Shown: positions 1 to 6,101 of the stretch, in pieces
Position numbering within the stretch: the stretch's first letter is position 1
Layout of the letters: every line of letters begins with the position of its first letter
From: Candidatus Roizmanbacteria bacterium
GTDB taxonomy: Bacteria > Patescibacteriota > Microgenomatia > UBA1406
Direction: 5' to 3'
DNA length: 7,440 nt
Assembly: GCA_024653645.1 (NCBI GenBank)
Contig: JANLHK010000051.1
Coordinates: forward strand, 1-7,440
Position numbers and translations under genes: made by a program
The notes under the pieces: model-generated
Seen by the model: the letters and a program-made list of their open reading frames with translations, nothing else
Databases searched by the model: none
What the model was told of the DNA's origin: nothing

Positions 1-1
1 T

Positions 2-1123
2 GAGAAACTGGTTCCTGCAGAGTCAGGATTATTTCGTTTGTCAGAGAAAGAAGAAAAACGACTCGATAAACAAGTCCCGAAAGCCTGCAGAAATAACAAT
101 ATTCGATTCATTCCAACCGTTGAAGTAAGTACGATTTATAAGAAATCCGGTAAGGTGCGAAAGGTACATTCGGTTGTCATTGTACCTAACTTTGAGGCGG
201 CATCATATGTCAATGCGAAGTTGTCACGCATCGGAAATCTCAACGCTGATGGCCGCCCCATTATCGGTATGGACAGCAAAGAATTATTGCGTATTGCGCT
301 TGAGAGTCACCCTGAATCACTGTATATCCCCGCCCATATTTGGACACCGTGGTTTTCAATTTTTGGATCAAAGTCGGGATTTAATTCACTCGAGGAAACC
401 TTTGATGAGCTTACCCCCCATATTCACGCCGTTGAAACGGGGCTATCATCTGACCCTGCTATGAACTGGCGACTCTCACAGCTTGATACCTGTACGCTTA
501 TTTCAAATTCTGATGCTCATTCCCCCCAGAAATTAGGACGAGAGGCTAATGTGATACGGGCACCGCTTTCGTACCAAGATATTATTGGTGCGGTAAAAAC
601 AAACGATAAGCGGTTTATAGGTACCATTGAATTTTTTCCTGAGGAAGGTAAATATCATTATGACGGGCACCGGTTATGCAATGTGCGCTTTAGTCCACAG
701 GAAACGCATGCGCATAAGGGGTTATGTCCTCGTTGCGGACTACCTTTGGTGGTTGGTGTTGATTCTCGAGTTGATGAGCTGGCAGACCGCAAGGTTGGTT
801 ATGAGCCCAAGAGCCATAAGCAAGTTGAATATATTATTCCCCTTATTGAACTCATTGGCCAGGCAGCCAAAGTAGGACCAACGGTAGCTCTGCGCATATA
901 TGAATCGGTTATCGAGGAGTTTGGTGATGAGTTTTCTATTTTGCGCACCCTACCGATTGCTGAGCTGGCGGGTCGTTATCCCGACTTGGCAACTCACATT
1001 GAGGGTATGCGAGCGCAACGCGTTATTCGTGAACCTGGTTATGATGGCGTATATGGCCGCATTATGGTAGATGTTGGAGATAGTGATGAAAAAGGCCAAC
1101 AACGATTATTTGGAAAATCTTAA
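2..1123 (+). CDS. Endonuclease Q family protein (PHP-type DNA repair nuclease), 5' partial
   Basis: The frame is open from the left edge, so about 50-60 N-terminal residues, including the first PHP metal-binding motif, are missing; 373 residues are visible. Numbering by position, the PHP-like core shows the EVSTIY segment (122-139), KVRKVH (152-169), PAHIWTP (329-349) and SNSDAH (503-520), which supply His, Asp and Glu metal ligands. A zinc-binding segment follows, with Cys at 677, 725 and 734 in an H.LCN...CPRCG layout and then VDELADR. The C-terminal part (about 830-1065) resembles the helix-hairpin-helix-like region ending in PGYDGVYGRI. This order matches the EndoQ/TIGR00375 family, whose studied members nick DNA 5' of deaminated bases and abasic sites. 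The last residues hold QQRLF, a candidate sliding-clamp-binding peptide. The gene overlaps the downstream helicase by 38 nt. A TTG at 38 is not the real start, because the family homology extends upstream of it. Confidence 0.88.
   Translation, partial: EKLVPAESGLFRLSEKEEKRLDKQVPKACRNNNIRFIPTVEVSTIYKKSGKVRKVHSVVIVPNFEAASYVNAKLSRIGNLNADGRPIIGMDSKELLRIALESHPESLYIPAHIWTPWFSIFGSKSGFNSLEETFDELTPHIHAVETGLSSDPAMNWRLSQLDTCTLISNSDAHSPQKLGREANVIRAPLSYQDIIGAVKTNDKRFIGTIEFFPEEGKYHYDGHRLCNVRFSPQETHAHKGLCPRCGLPLVVGVDSRVDELADRKVGYEPKSHKQVEYIIPLIELIGQAAKVGPTVALRIYESVIEEFGDEFSILRTLPIAELAGRYPDLATHIEGMRAQRVIREPGYDGVYGRIMVDVGDSDEKGQQRLFGKS
1076..1080 (+). promoter_or_regulatory. Shine-Dalgarno site of the helicase gene
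   Basis: GGAGA lies 5 nt before the ATG at 1086. This favours 1086 over the in-frame ATG at 1071, which has no such site. It lies inside the end of the endonuclease Q gene, so the two genes are probably cotranscribed and translated in sequence. It is the clearest ribosome site in the window. Confidence 0.65.
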
Positions 1124-2834
1124 CCCCGAACAGCGGGCAGCGGTAACCCAAGCGGCAGCTCATAGAGCGGTTGTTGCGGGACCAGGAACGGGAAAAACAC
1201 AGACCCTGATAGCGCGCATTGTCTATCTTATCCGCAAGCTCCACACAAACCCCTCTTCTATTATGGTTGTAACATTTACCCGGAAAGCCGCTGCACAACT
1301 GAAAAGTAAGCTAAAACAATATTTGTCCCCTGATGAATACCCTGGGTATATAGGGACATTCCACGCCTTGGCTTTTTCGATACTGCAAAACCATTATGGT
1401 AAGATGCTTACGGTGATTACTCCCGAGGAGCAAGCAGAGTTGGTGCCATCTAAGCAAATGCGTGAACGCATTTCTGCGTATAAAAACAACATACTTGCAG
1501 CAGATTCCGAACTAAAGCAGATTGTCAATCAATATAATACGAAGCTATTGAGCAAACACAGGGTGGATTATGACGACTTATTATTGATGTTGCAAGATGC
1601 GCTCATAACCCACTCCAAAAAACAGCCCCGCATTACCCATGTCTTGATTGATGAGTTTCAGGATACGAATGGATTACAGTATGATATTATCCGCAACCTG
1701 GGAGCCCAAGAATATTTTGTCATTGGTGATCCCAAGCAATCTATATACTCATTTCGAGGAGCACTGCCTGAGATATTTGAACGTTTTACGCATGATTTTC
1801 CGCAGACGAAGGTATTTAGCCTATCTCGCAATTACCGCTCTGGCAGCCGCATTCTGTCAGTTGCCCAATCATTATTTCCTGATAGCGCTCCCCTTATCTC
1901 AGTTGTCGCCCATGAGGCGATGGCACAGTGCATTACTGTATCTGATGAGTACACCGAAGCCTCTTGTATTGTTCGTACCATTATTGAAAACACGGGCGGT
2001 GTTGACTTACACAGCTCATCACGGAATAACACGAGCAAACAAGAGTCATTTTCAGATTGTGCCGTGATTTACCGCACGCATGCGTTTGCAAGGACGCTTG
2101 AGTCAGTATTTATTCAATCAGGTATTCCCTATCAGGTGATTGGAGGAGAGTCTTTGTATGAAAGCCCATTGGTTCGCTTTATTACCAACTGTTTACGGGC
2201 TTTAGTTTCACCAGAATCCACAATACTGCCGTTGCCCTCCTCATTGGCAAATCGTTTACCCTTACCACAGGAATGCGTTGCCATAATACAAGATAATAAA
2301 GAGAGTGGCCTGGCTGACAAGCCGGTTACAAACGTCTTCAATACGTTGGTTGATCAATTTGAGCTTGAGCGACGTTTCTCAAAACAAAAGACATGGTTAA
2401 GCTATCTGCAGCAATGTATAAGCACTATCGTGCAGTTTGACAGCAGCAAACAGAGTGTTCAATCGTACCTTGACTACATTGACTATCTTGAGGATCATGA
2501 ATTTTATGATCCGCATAATAATGCGGTGACCCTCATGACCATACATGCGGCTAAAGGACTTGAATTTTCACACGTATTTATTTGTGGTATGGAGGAGGGA
2601 TCCATTCCCTCACACACCAAGGGGGCAGATGGTGATGAGGAGCGACGATTGTTATATGTTGCGATAACACGAGCAAAACAGGCAGTGTATTTACTAAAAG
2701 CCCGGCAACGACAGGGAAAAAATCGTCTACCGTCACCATTATTATCGGAGCTATCCAGTGAACATTTAGAGTATGCAGAAGACAAGGTCAGTATTCGTAA
2801 GGTAGCTCGAAAAAACCAGCTGAAGATGTTTTAA
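1086..2834 (+). CDS. UvrD/PcrA-like superfamily 1A DNA helicase (compact)
   Basis: This is a 582-residue ATP-dependent 3'-5' DNA helicase. All the superfamily 1 motifs can be read in order: the Q motif LNPEQ near residue 12, Walker A GPGTGKT with K37, motif Ia TFTRKA (63-68), Ib GTFH (90-93), motif II DEFQD (D189, E190), motif III GDPKQSIYSFRG (215-225), motif IV NYRS (249-252), motif V TIHAAKGLEF (485-494) and motif VI YVAITRAK with R529. UvrD and PcrA proteins usually have about 650-750 residues. Only about 95 residues separate Ib from II, so subdomain 1B looks reduced. The protein ends exactly in QLKMF, which resembles a sliding-clamp-binding peptide. The overlap with the endonuclease Q gene suggests joint action in repair: a nick at a damaged base followed by unwinding. 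That role is inferred. Whether it should be called uvrD, pcrA or a separate paralogue cannot be decided here. Confidence 0.93.
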   Translation: MKKANNDYLENLNPEQRAAVTQAAAHRAVVAGPGTGKTQTLIARIVYLIRKLHTNPSSIMVVTFTRKAAAQLKSKLKQYLSPDEYPGYIGTFHALAFSILQNHYGKMLTVITPEEQAELVPSKQMRERISAYKNNILAADSELKQIVNQYNTKLLSKHRVDYDDLLLMLQDALITHSKKQPRITHVLIDEFQDTNGLQYDIIRNLGAQEYFVIGDPKQSIYSFRGALPEIFERFTHDFPQTKVFSLSRNYRSGSRILSVAQSLFPDSAPLISVVAHEAMAQCITVSDEYTEASCIVRTIIENTGGVDLHSSSRNNTSKQESFSDCAVIYRTHAFARTLESVFIQSGIPYQVIGGESLYESPLVRFITNCLRALVSPESTILPLPSSLANRLPLPQECVAIIQDNKESGLADKPVTNVFNTLVDQFELERRFSKQKTWLSYLQQCISTIVQFDSSKQSVQSYLDYIDYLEDHEFYDPHNNAVTLMTIHAAKGLEFSHVFICGMEEGSIPSHTKGADGDEERRLLYVAITRAKQAVYLLKARQRQGKNRLPSPLLSELSSEHLEYAEDKVSIRKVARKNQLKMF

Positions 2835-3001
2835 CGCACTTGCATGCGAACCACCCAGACAAGTAGCGGGATGAGGATAATGAGAACCGTTATCATTAAA
2901 GGAGCAGGATGTATAAACATGTCCGGTGTCGTGTCACGCGATACCCGTCGTACACTTTTTGACCTTCGTGCCACTTTTTTTACCTTCTTGCGTGCTGCCA
3001 T
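2831..3001 (-). CDS. Small basic single-pass membrane protein (56 aa), unknown function
   Basis: On the minus strand an ATG (complement of 2999-3001) opens a 56-codon frame ending with TAA at 2831-2833. The first 22 residues are extremely basic (MAARKKVKKVARRSKSVRRV and on), with 11 Lys or Arg. A hydrophobic helix follows at about residues 35-51 (LMITVLIILIPLLVWVV), then a short RMQVR tail. The positive-inside rule predicts a cytoplasmic N-terminus. No family is recognised. Support for a real gene comes from the sensible protein architecture, an upstream TTGACA/AATACT promoter-like pair on the same strand, and the fact that it fills the only sizeable gap in the window. Its stop overlaps the helicase stop tail to tail by 4 nt. 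No Shine-Dalgarno site is present, so the message may be leaderless. Confidence 0.68.
   Translation of the reverse strand: MAARKKVKKVARRSKSVRRVSRDTTPDMFIHPAPLMITVLIILIPLLVWVVRMQVR
2878..2898. repeat. Imperfect 21-bp palindrome inside the small membrane protein gene
   Basis: TAATGA.AAC and GTT.TCATTA mirror each other around a central base, with one mismatched pair. It lies about 45 bp past the helicase stop, inside the minus-strand gene. It has no T tract, so it is a poor intrinsic terminator. It may be a binding site or simply a chance match in AT-rich coding DNA. Confidence 0.2.
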
Positions 3002-3007
3002 ATAATT

Positions 3008-3036
3008 AGTATTTCAAGAGCTTCCATTCTTGTCAA
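3008..3036 (-). promoter_or_regulatory. Putative promoter of the small membrane protein gene
   Basis: Read on the minus strand, a perfect -35 hexamer TTGACA (complement of 3031-3036) and a -10-like AATACT (complement of 3008-3013, four of six matches to TATAAT) are separated by 17 nt. The expected transcription start, about 7 nt downstream, falls on or beside the A of the ATG at 3001, which predicts a leaderless message. The site lies in a 55-bp divergent gap shared with dedA. Confidence 0.45.
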
Positions 3037-3044
3037 TAGCAGTA

Positions 3045-3050
3045 TATACT
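3045..3050 (+). promoter_or_regulatory. Putative -10 element of dedA
   Basis: TATACT (five of six matches to TATAAT) ends 6 nt before the ATG at 3057. The -35 region at 3022-3027 is poor. No Shine-Dalgarno site precedes the ATG, so transcription may start at or next to the start codon. A perfect TATAAT at 3001-3006 on the + strand is an alternative that would give a leader of about 45 nt. Confidence 0.3.
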
Positions 3051-3056
3051 CCCTAT

Positions 3057-3707
3057 ATGGAAATCGTAACTGCGCTCACGGACTTTATACTACACATTGA
3101 TGAACACCTGACGCAAATCACCGCTACCTATGGTTTGCTGACCTATGGCGTTTTATTTGCGATTATTTTTGTTGAAACGGGATTGGTTTTTTTCCCTTTT
3201 CTGCCGGGAGACTCCCTGTTGTTTACCGCCGGGGCTATAGCGGCCTTGGGCACACTCAATATATGGATCATGATAGGGCTCCTGGTGGTGGCTGCCATAC
3301 TGGGCGACACGGTTAACTATTGGGTTGGCCATTTCTTCGGCGAAAAAATAGTCGACAGTCCTAAGGTGCCATTTTTTAACCGGTCGCATCTTGAAAAAAC
3401 AAAAGCATTTTATGATAAACACGGTGGTAAAACCATTATCCTGGCGCGCTTTATTCCCATCATTCGTACCTTTGCTCCGTTTGTAGCGGGGGTGGGTAAA
3501 ATGGAGTATGCGGAATTTATTAAGTACAACGTCGCTGGAGCAATGTTATGGGTTTTTGGATTAACGTTTGCAGGATACTTTTTTGGTAATATTGGCTTTA
3601 TACGCCAGCACTTTGAATTGGTGGTTATTGCCATTGTGATACTGAGTATTATTCCTCCCATTTTTGAATGGGTTCGGCACCATATAGCTAAGCATGAGGC
3701 TCAATAA
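3057..3707 (+). CDS. DedA family membrane protein (polyprenyl-phosphate/phospholipid flippase-type)
   Basis: This 216-residue polytopic membrane protein has the hallmarks of the DedA/SNARE-associated family. It has an acidic residue in FVETG (E40), followed by FLPGDSLLF, then GDTVNYWVG, the conserved LARFIPIIRTFAPFVAG segment with two arginines (R131, R137), and a C-terminal hydrophobic helix. Family members UptA and others recycle undecaprenyl phosphate across the membrane and affect envelope and proton balance; which lipid this one moves cannot be seen. The ATG at 3057 is chosen over an in-frame TTG at 3030, because MEIVTALTDFILHIDEHL matches the usual family N-terminus and the upstream residues do not. 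The gene overlaps msrB by 14 nt. A glycosyltransferase of the lipid-carrier-dependent type lies downstream, so a shared use of polyprenyl phosphate is possible but unproven. Confidence 0.93.
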   Translation: MEIVTALTDFILHIDEHLTQITATYGLLTYGVLFAIIFVETGLVFFPFLPGDSLLFTAGAIAALGTLNIWIMIGLLVVAAILGDTVNYWVGHFFGEKIVDSPKVPFFNRSHLEKTKAFYDKHGGKTIILARFIPIIRTFAPFVAGVGKMEYAEFIKYNVAGAMLWVFGLTFAGYFFGNIGFIRQHFELVVIAIVILSIIPPIFEWVRHHIAKHEAQ

Positions 3708-4059
3708 GCTTACTTCTGAGGAAGAGGCAGTTATTATACACAAGGCAACCGAAGCTCCCTTTTCCGGAGAGTATGACGGATTATTTAAATCAGGTACGTA
3801 TGTTTGTCGACGTTGTAACGCCCCCCTCTATTCATCTGAGAGTAAATTTCACTCAGGTTGCGGCTGGCCGAGTTTTGATGAGGAGATTGCCGGCGCGGTA
3901 AAACACATCGACGATCGTGATGGAGAGCGGATTGAGATTGTGTGTGCTCGGTGTGGGGCGCATTTAGGGCATGTATTTATGAACGAAGGATACACACCCA
4001 AAAACACTCGCCATTGTGTCAATTCCCTGTCTATGCGTTTTATCTCCGCAAATGAGTAG
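3694..4059 (+). CDS. msrB: Peptide-methionine (R)-S-oxide reductase MsrB
   Basis: This is a 121-residue, full-length MsrB domain that reduces methionine-R-sulfoxide in proteins. The structural zinc is held by two CxxC pairs, C38/C41 and C84/C87. The catalytic cysteine is C108 in RHCVNSLSMRF, and C56 in SGCGWPSF is the likely recycling cysteine. Substrate-pocket residues around TEAPFSGEY (19-27) are present. There is no signal peptide, so it is cytoplasmic. The start at 3694 lies inside the last 14 nt of dedA and has no good ribosome site, so translation is probably coupled to dedA. A weak TATAGC lies 5 nt upstream. Its 3' end overlaps msrA by 8 nt. Many organisms carry MsrA and MsrB as one fused protein; here they are separate but overlapping. 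Confidence 0.95.
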   Translation: MRLNKLTSEEEAVIIHKATEAPFSGEYDGLFKSGTYVCRRCNAPLYSSESKFHSGCGWPSFDEEIAGAVKHIDDRDGERIEIVCARCGAHLGHVFMNEGYTPKNTRHCVNSLSMRFISANE

Positions 4060-4600
4060 TAATCATAGTGAGGTAGCCGTATTTGGCGGAGGCTGTTTTT
4101 GGTGTACCGAGGCGGTGTTTCAACGGCTTAAAGGAGTTATTGCCGTAATTCCCGGATATTCAGGGGGTGCTCTGAAAAACCCTACGTACGAAGAGGTAGA
4201 GATGGGTGAGACCAATCATGTTCAGGTAACAAAGGTAGAATTTAATCCGGAGGAAATATTATATGCGGATTTACTCCATGTGTTTTGGTCTACTCACGAC
4301 CCCACTACCAAAGACCGCCAGGGTGCAGATGTGGGGACCCAGTATCGTTCGGTTATTTTTTATACTTCTCCTGAACAACAAAAAACAGCTGAGGAAATAA
4401 AAAGAAAACTGGAGCATACCGCTGTGTTTAAACAACCAATAGTAACAACCATTGAACCGCTGATTATTTTTTACCAAGCAGAAGATTATCACCGCAATTA
4501 TTACGCCACCCATCGAAGCCAGCCCTATTGTCAATTGGTGATTGATCCTAAAATAGAAAAATTGCGCGCCACTTATCGAGAGAAACTGAAATCGATATAA
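4052..4600 (+). CDS. msrA: Peptide-methionine (S)-S-oxide reductase MsrA
   Basis: This 182-residue enzyme reduces methionine-S-sulfoxide. The active-site motif FGGGCFWCTEAVF places the catalytic cysteine at C15. The family segments GYSGG, NHVQVTKVEF, HDPTTKDRQGADVGTQYRS and FYQAEDYHRNYY are all present. C160, in QPYCQLVIDPK, is the probable resolving cysteine. The only other cysteine is C18, in the GCFWC variant of the motif. The ATG at 4052 is chosen because the conserved fold begins ten residues later; an in-frame GTG at 4016 would add residues read through the msrB end and has no support. The 8-nt overlap with msrB points to coupled translation and matched amounts of the two stereospecific reductases. 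Without a signal peptide it acts in the cytoplasm. Confidence 0.95.
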   Translation: MSSNHSEVAVFGGGCFWCTEAVFQRLKGVIAVIPGYSGGALKNPTYEEVEMGETNHVQVTKVEFNPEEILYADLLHVFWSTHDPTTKDRQGADVGTQYRSVIFYTSPEQQKTAEEIKRKLEHTAVFKQPIVTTIEPLIIFYQAEDYHRNYYATHRSQPYCQLVIDPKIEKLRATYREKLKSI

Positions 4601-4601
4601 T
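4596..4601 (+). promoter_or_regulatory. Putative -10 element of the glycosyltransferase gene
   Basis: A perfect TATAAT overlaps the msrA stop codon and ends 5 nt before the ATG at 4607. A -35 at 17-nt spacing would be TTATCG (4573-4578), three of six matches. No Shine-Dalgarno site is seen. If used, transcription would begin at about the start codon. Chance occurrence in AT-rich sequence is possible. Confidence 0.35.
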
Positions 4602-4606
4602 GCAGT

Positions 4607-6082
4607 ATGGTGAAACAGCAACGATGGATCTCAATCGTACTTTTGTTTGTACTCATATGCCTTGGTGTATTCTTGTATCGATATAACCTTGAACAATCGT
4701 ATATTCTTAAAGGCGATACTGTTCGAGACATGCTAACGGTATTGCGTTTGTATGAAGATAAGAAGATAACCCTCATCGGTCCGCCGATTTCTTTTGGGCA
4801 ATCAGGAACGAGAGAATTATATTTTGGTTCACTTCACTACTACCTTGGCATGGCGGGTCTCTTGATGGGTAACTTCAAAGTCTCTTACGCAGCTTTAGCA
4901 AACACCCTACTCATGGTGGTTGCTATTCCGGCTTTTTTTCTACTCTCAGCTTGTTGTGTAACAAAAACGTGGCAGCGGCTGTTACTTACATTTGTGTTTG
5001 TAGTAGGGCCGGTTACGGTACTGCACACTCGTCTATTTTGGAACCCCAGTCCCATTATTTCCCTATCGGTTTTCTTCTGGCTGTGCGTGTATTATTCATA
5101 CCGTAAAAAGTCAACGTCTCTCTGGTCTTTTATGGCTGGCGCTATTGCCGGAATCATTTTCAATCTGCATTATTTTGCAGCACTGCCCTTGTTCATAGTT
5201 CCGTTACTGCGCATGAAACAATGGAAAAGCGTATTACTGTGGTTTATGGTGGGTTTACTATTAACGAGCTTACCACTCATACTATTTGAAATACGCCACG
5301 AATGGTATCTGACACAGGGCATCATGCATCATGTGTTATCGGGAACTTATTCTGGAAATATGTCATTGCTGCAAAGACTGCAACGTATTGATTTGGCGTT
5401 ACTTATTCCCTATGGGATGTATGAGGGTGAGTTTTATTACGGTCCGCTCATTATCATTCCTCGGGTAGTAGGAGCGCTTTGCTCAATAGGAATAGCGGTT
5501 ATCGTGTTACGGTTTCGTAAGTCGTTCTTTTTTCTTCACGTGTCTTATGCTGTGCTATTAGCCATGCTGTTAACAGCCTTTGCATCAGGTGAATCGGAAT
5601 ATTTTATGCGCTATATGTTTGCGGTGTACCCTATGCTGTTGCTGTTGATGGGTGCCGCGTTTATGCACTATCGTACGACCACTGTTATATATATAGCGGC
5701 ATGCCTATTTGCTCTCATGACCAGCATACATATTATTATGACTCCATCAGATTCAAAGTACGGATACCTATCAAGTACGACCTTAGAGCGGGCTAGTACC
5801 GTGGTGCAAAAGGAGCATAATCAGCAACCGTACAATATTACCGAAAATATTATTGGCGATGCGCGCGCCACTGCCCTTCGGTATTTCCTGGAGCGTGACG
5901 CCTTATACAAACCTATGAGTGAGACACAATATGAAAATCTCGATGCGTTATTTGTTCTCACAAAGGATATAAAAAAAGCAAAGAAAGAACAGCGGTGGGA
6001 GTTTACGGCGACGCGAGGTCTGAAGAAAATCAAGCAGATTGCGTTCGATGATGATACCTGGCTAGTGGTATATCGTCAGTAG
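4607..6082 (+). CDS. GT-C fold membrane glycosyltransferase, family 39/ArnT-like
   Basis: This is a 491-residue protein with about 10-11 hydrophobic segments. The first is at residues 8-25, and others fall around 95-115, 125-140, 148-165, 173-200, 206-228 and on to about 378. After the first helix comes a periplasmic loop with D37, R40 and D41 (GDTVRD) and then LIGPPISFGQSG, the layout of lipid-carrier-dependent GT-C enzymes, where an aspartate in this loop is catalytic. RLFWNPSP, after a mid-protein helix, is another recurrent element of such proteins. The last 100 residues (about 390-491) form a soluble tail, probably extracytoplasmic. The expected reaction is transfer of a sugar from a polyprenyl-phosphate donor to a protein, lipid or glycan on the outer face; donor and acceptor are unknown. 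The gene starts 6 nt after msrA and is followed by two surface-related genes. Confidence 0.82.
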   Translation: MVKQQRWISIVLLFVLICLGVFLYRYNLEQSYILKGDTVRDMLTVLRLYEDKKITLIGPPISFGQSGTRELYFGSLHYYLGMAGLLMGNFKVSYAALANTLLMVVAIPAFFLLSACCVTKTWQRLLLTFVFVVGPVTVLHTRLFWNPSPIISLSVFFWLCVYYSYRKKSTSLWSFMAGAIAGIIFNLHYFAALPLFIVPLLRMKQWKSVLLWFMVGLLLTSLPLILFEIRHEWYLTQGIMHHVLSGTYSGNMSLLQRLQRIDLALLIPYGMYEGEFYYGPLIIIPRVVGALCSIGIAVIVLRFRKSFFFLHVSYAVLLAMLLTAFASGESEYFMRYMFAVYPMLLLLMGAAFMHYRTTTVIYIAACLFALMTSIHIIMTPSDSKYGYLSSTTLERASTVVQKEHNQQPYNITENIIGDARATALRYFLERDALYKPMSETQYENLDALFVLTKDIKKAKKEQRWEFTATRGLKKIKQIAFDDDTWLVVYRQ

Positions 6083-6084
6083 TG

Positions 6085-6090
6085 TATACT
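6085..6090 (+). promoter_or_regulatory. Putative -10 element upstream of the anchored surface protein gene
   Basis: TATACT (five of six matches to TATAAT) lies directly after the glycosyltransferase stop and ends 11 nt before the ATG at 6102. It would give a leader of about 5 nt. No Shine-Dalgarno site is visible in the 19-nt gap, and no convincing -35 was found. The gene could equally be read from the upstream transcript. Confidence 0.28.
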
Positions 6091-6101
6091 TTTTATAGAT
6101 T

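Noticed and set aside
38..40. TTG at 38 as start of the endonuclease Q gene
   Set aside because: The frame is open to the left edge and the upstream residues (EKLVPAESGLFRL) look like family sequence, so the gene is simply cut by the window edge.
1071..1073. ATG at 1071 as helicase start
   Set aside because: It has no ribosome site, while the ATG at 1086 has GGAGA at 5-nt spacing.
2878..2898. Intrinsic terminator for the helicase operon
   Set aside because: The inverted repeat is AT-rich, has essentially no loop and lacks a following T tract.
2835..3029. Possible ncRNA, tRNA or riboswitch in the gap after the helicase
   Set aside because: There is no cloverleaf or strong GC-rich fold, and the stretch is better explained by the 56-codon minus-strand gene.
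3030..3056. TTG-initiated nine-residue N-terminal extension of DedA
   Set aside because: The extra residues do not resemble the family, and the segment carries promoter-like elements; ATG 3057 gives the usual N-terminus.
3153..3743. Long open frames on the minus strand opposite dedA
   Set aside because: They are antisense to a well-supported membrane protein, show no recognisable domain and lack promoter or ribosome sites.
4016..4051. GTG-initiated extension of MsrA
   Set aside because: The residues come from the alternate reading of the msrB catalytic-motif region; the ATG at 4052 starts right before the conserved fold.
4271..4776. Minus-strand open frames opposite msrA and the glycosyltransferase start
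   Set aside because: They are shadows of strongly conserved + strand genes, and their content is explained by codon bias of those genes.
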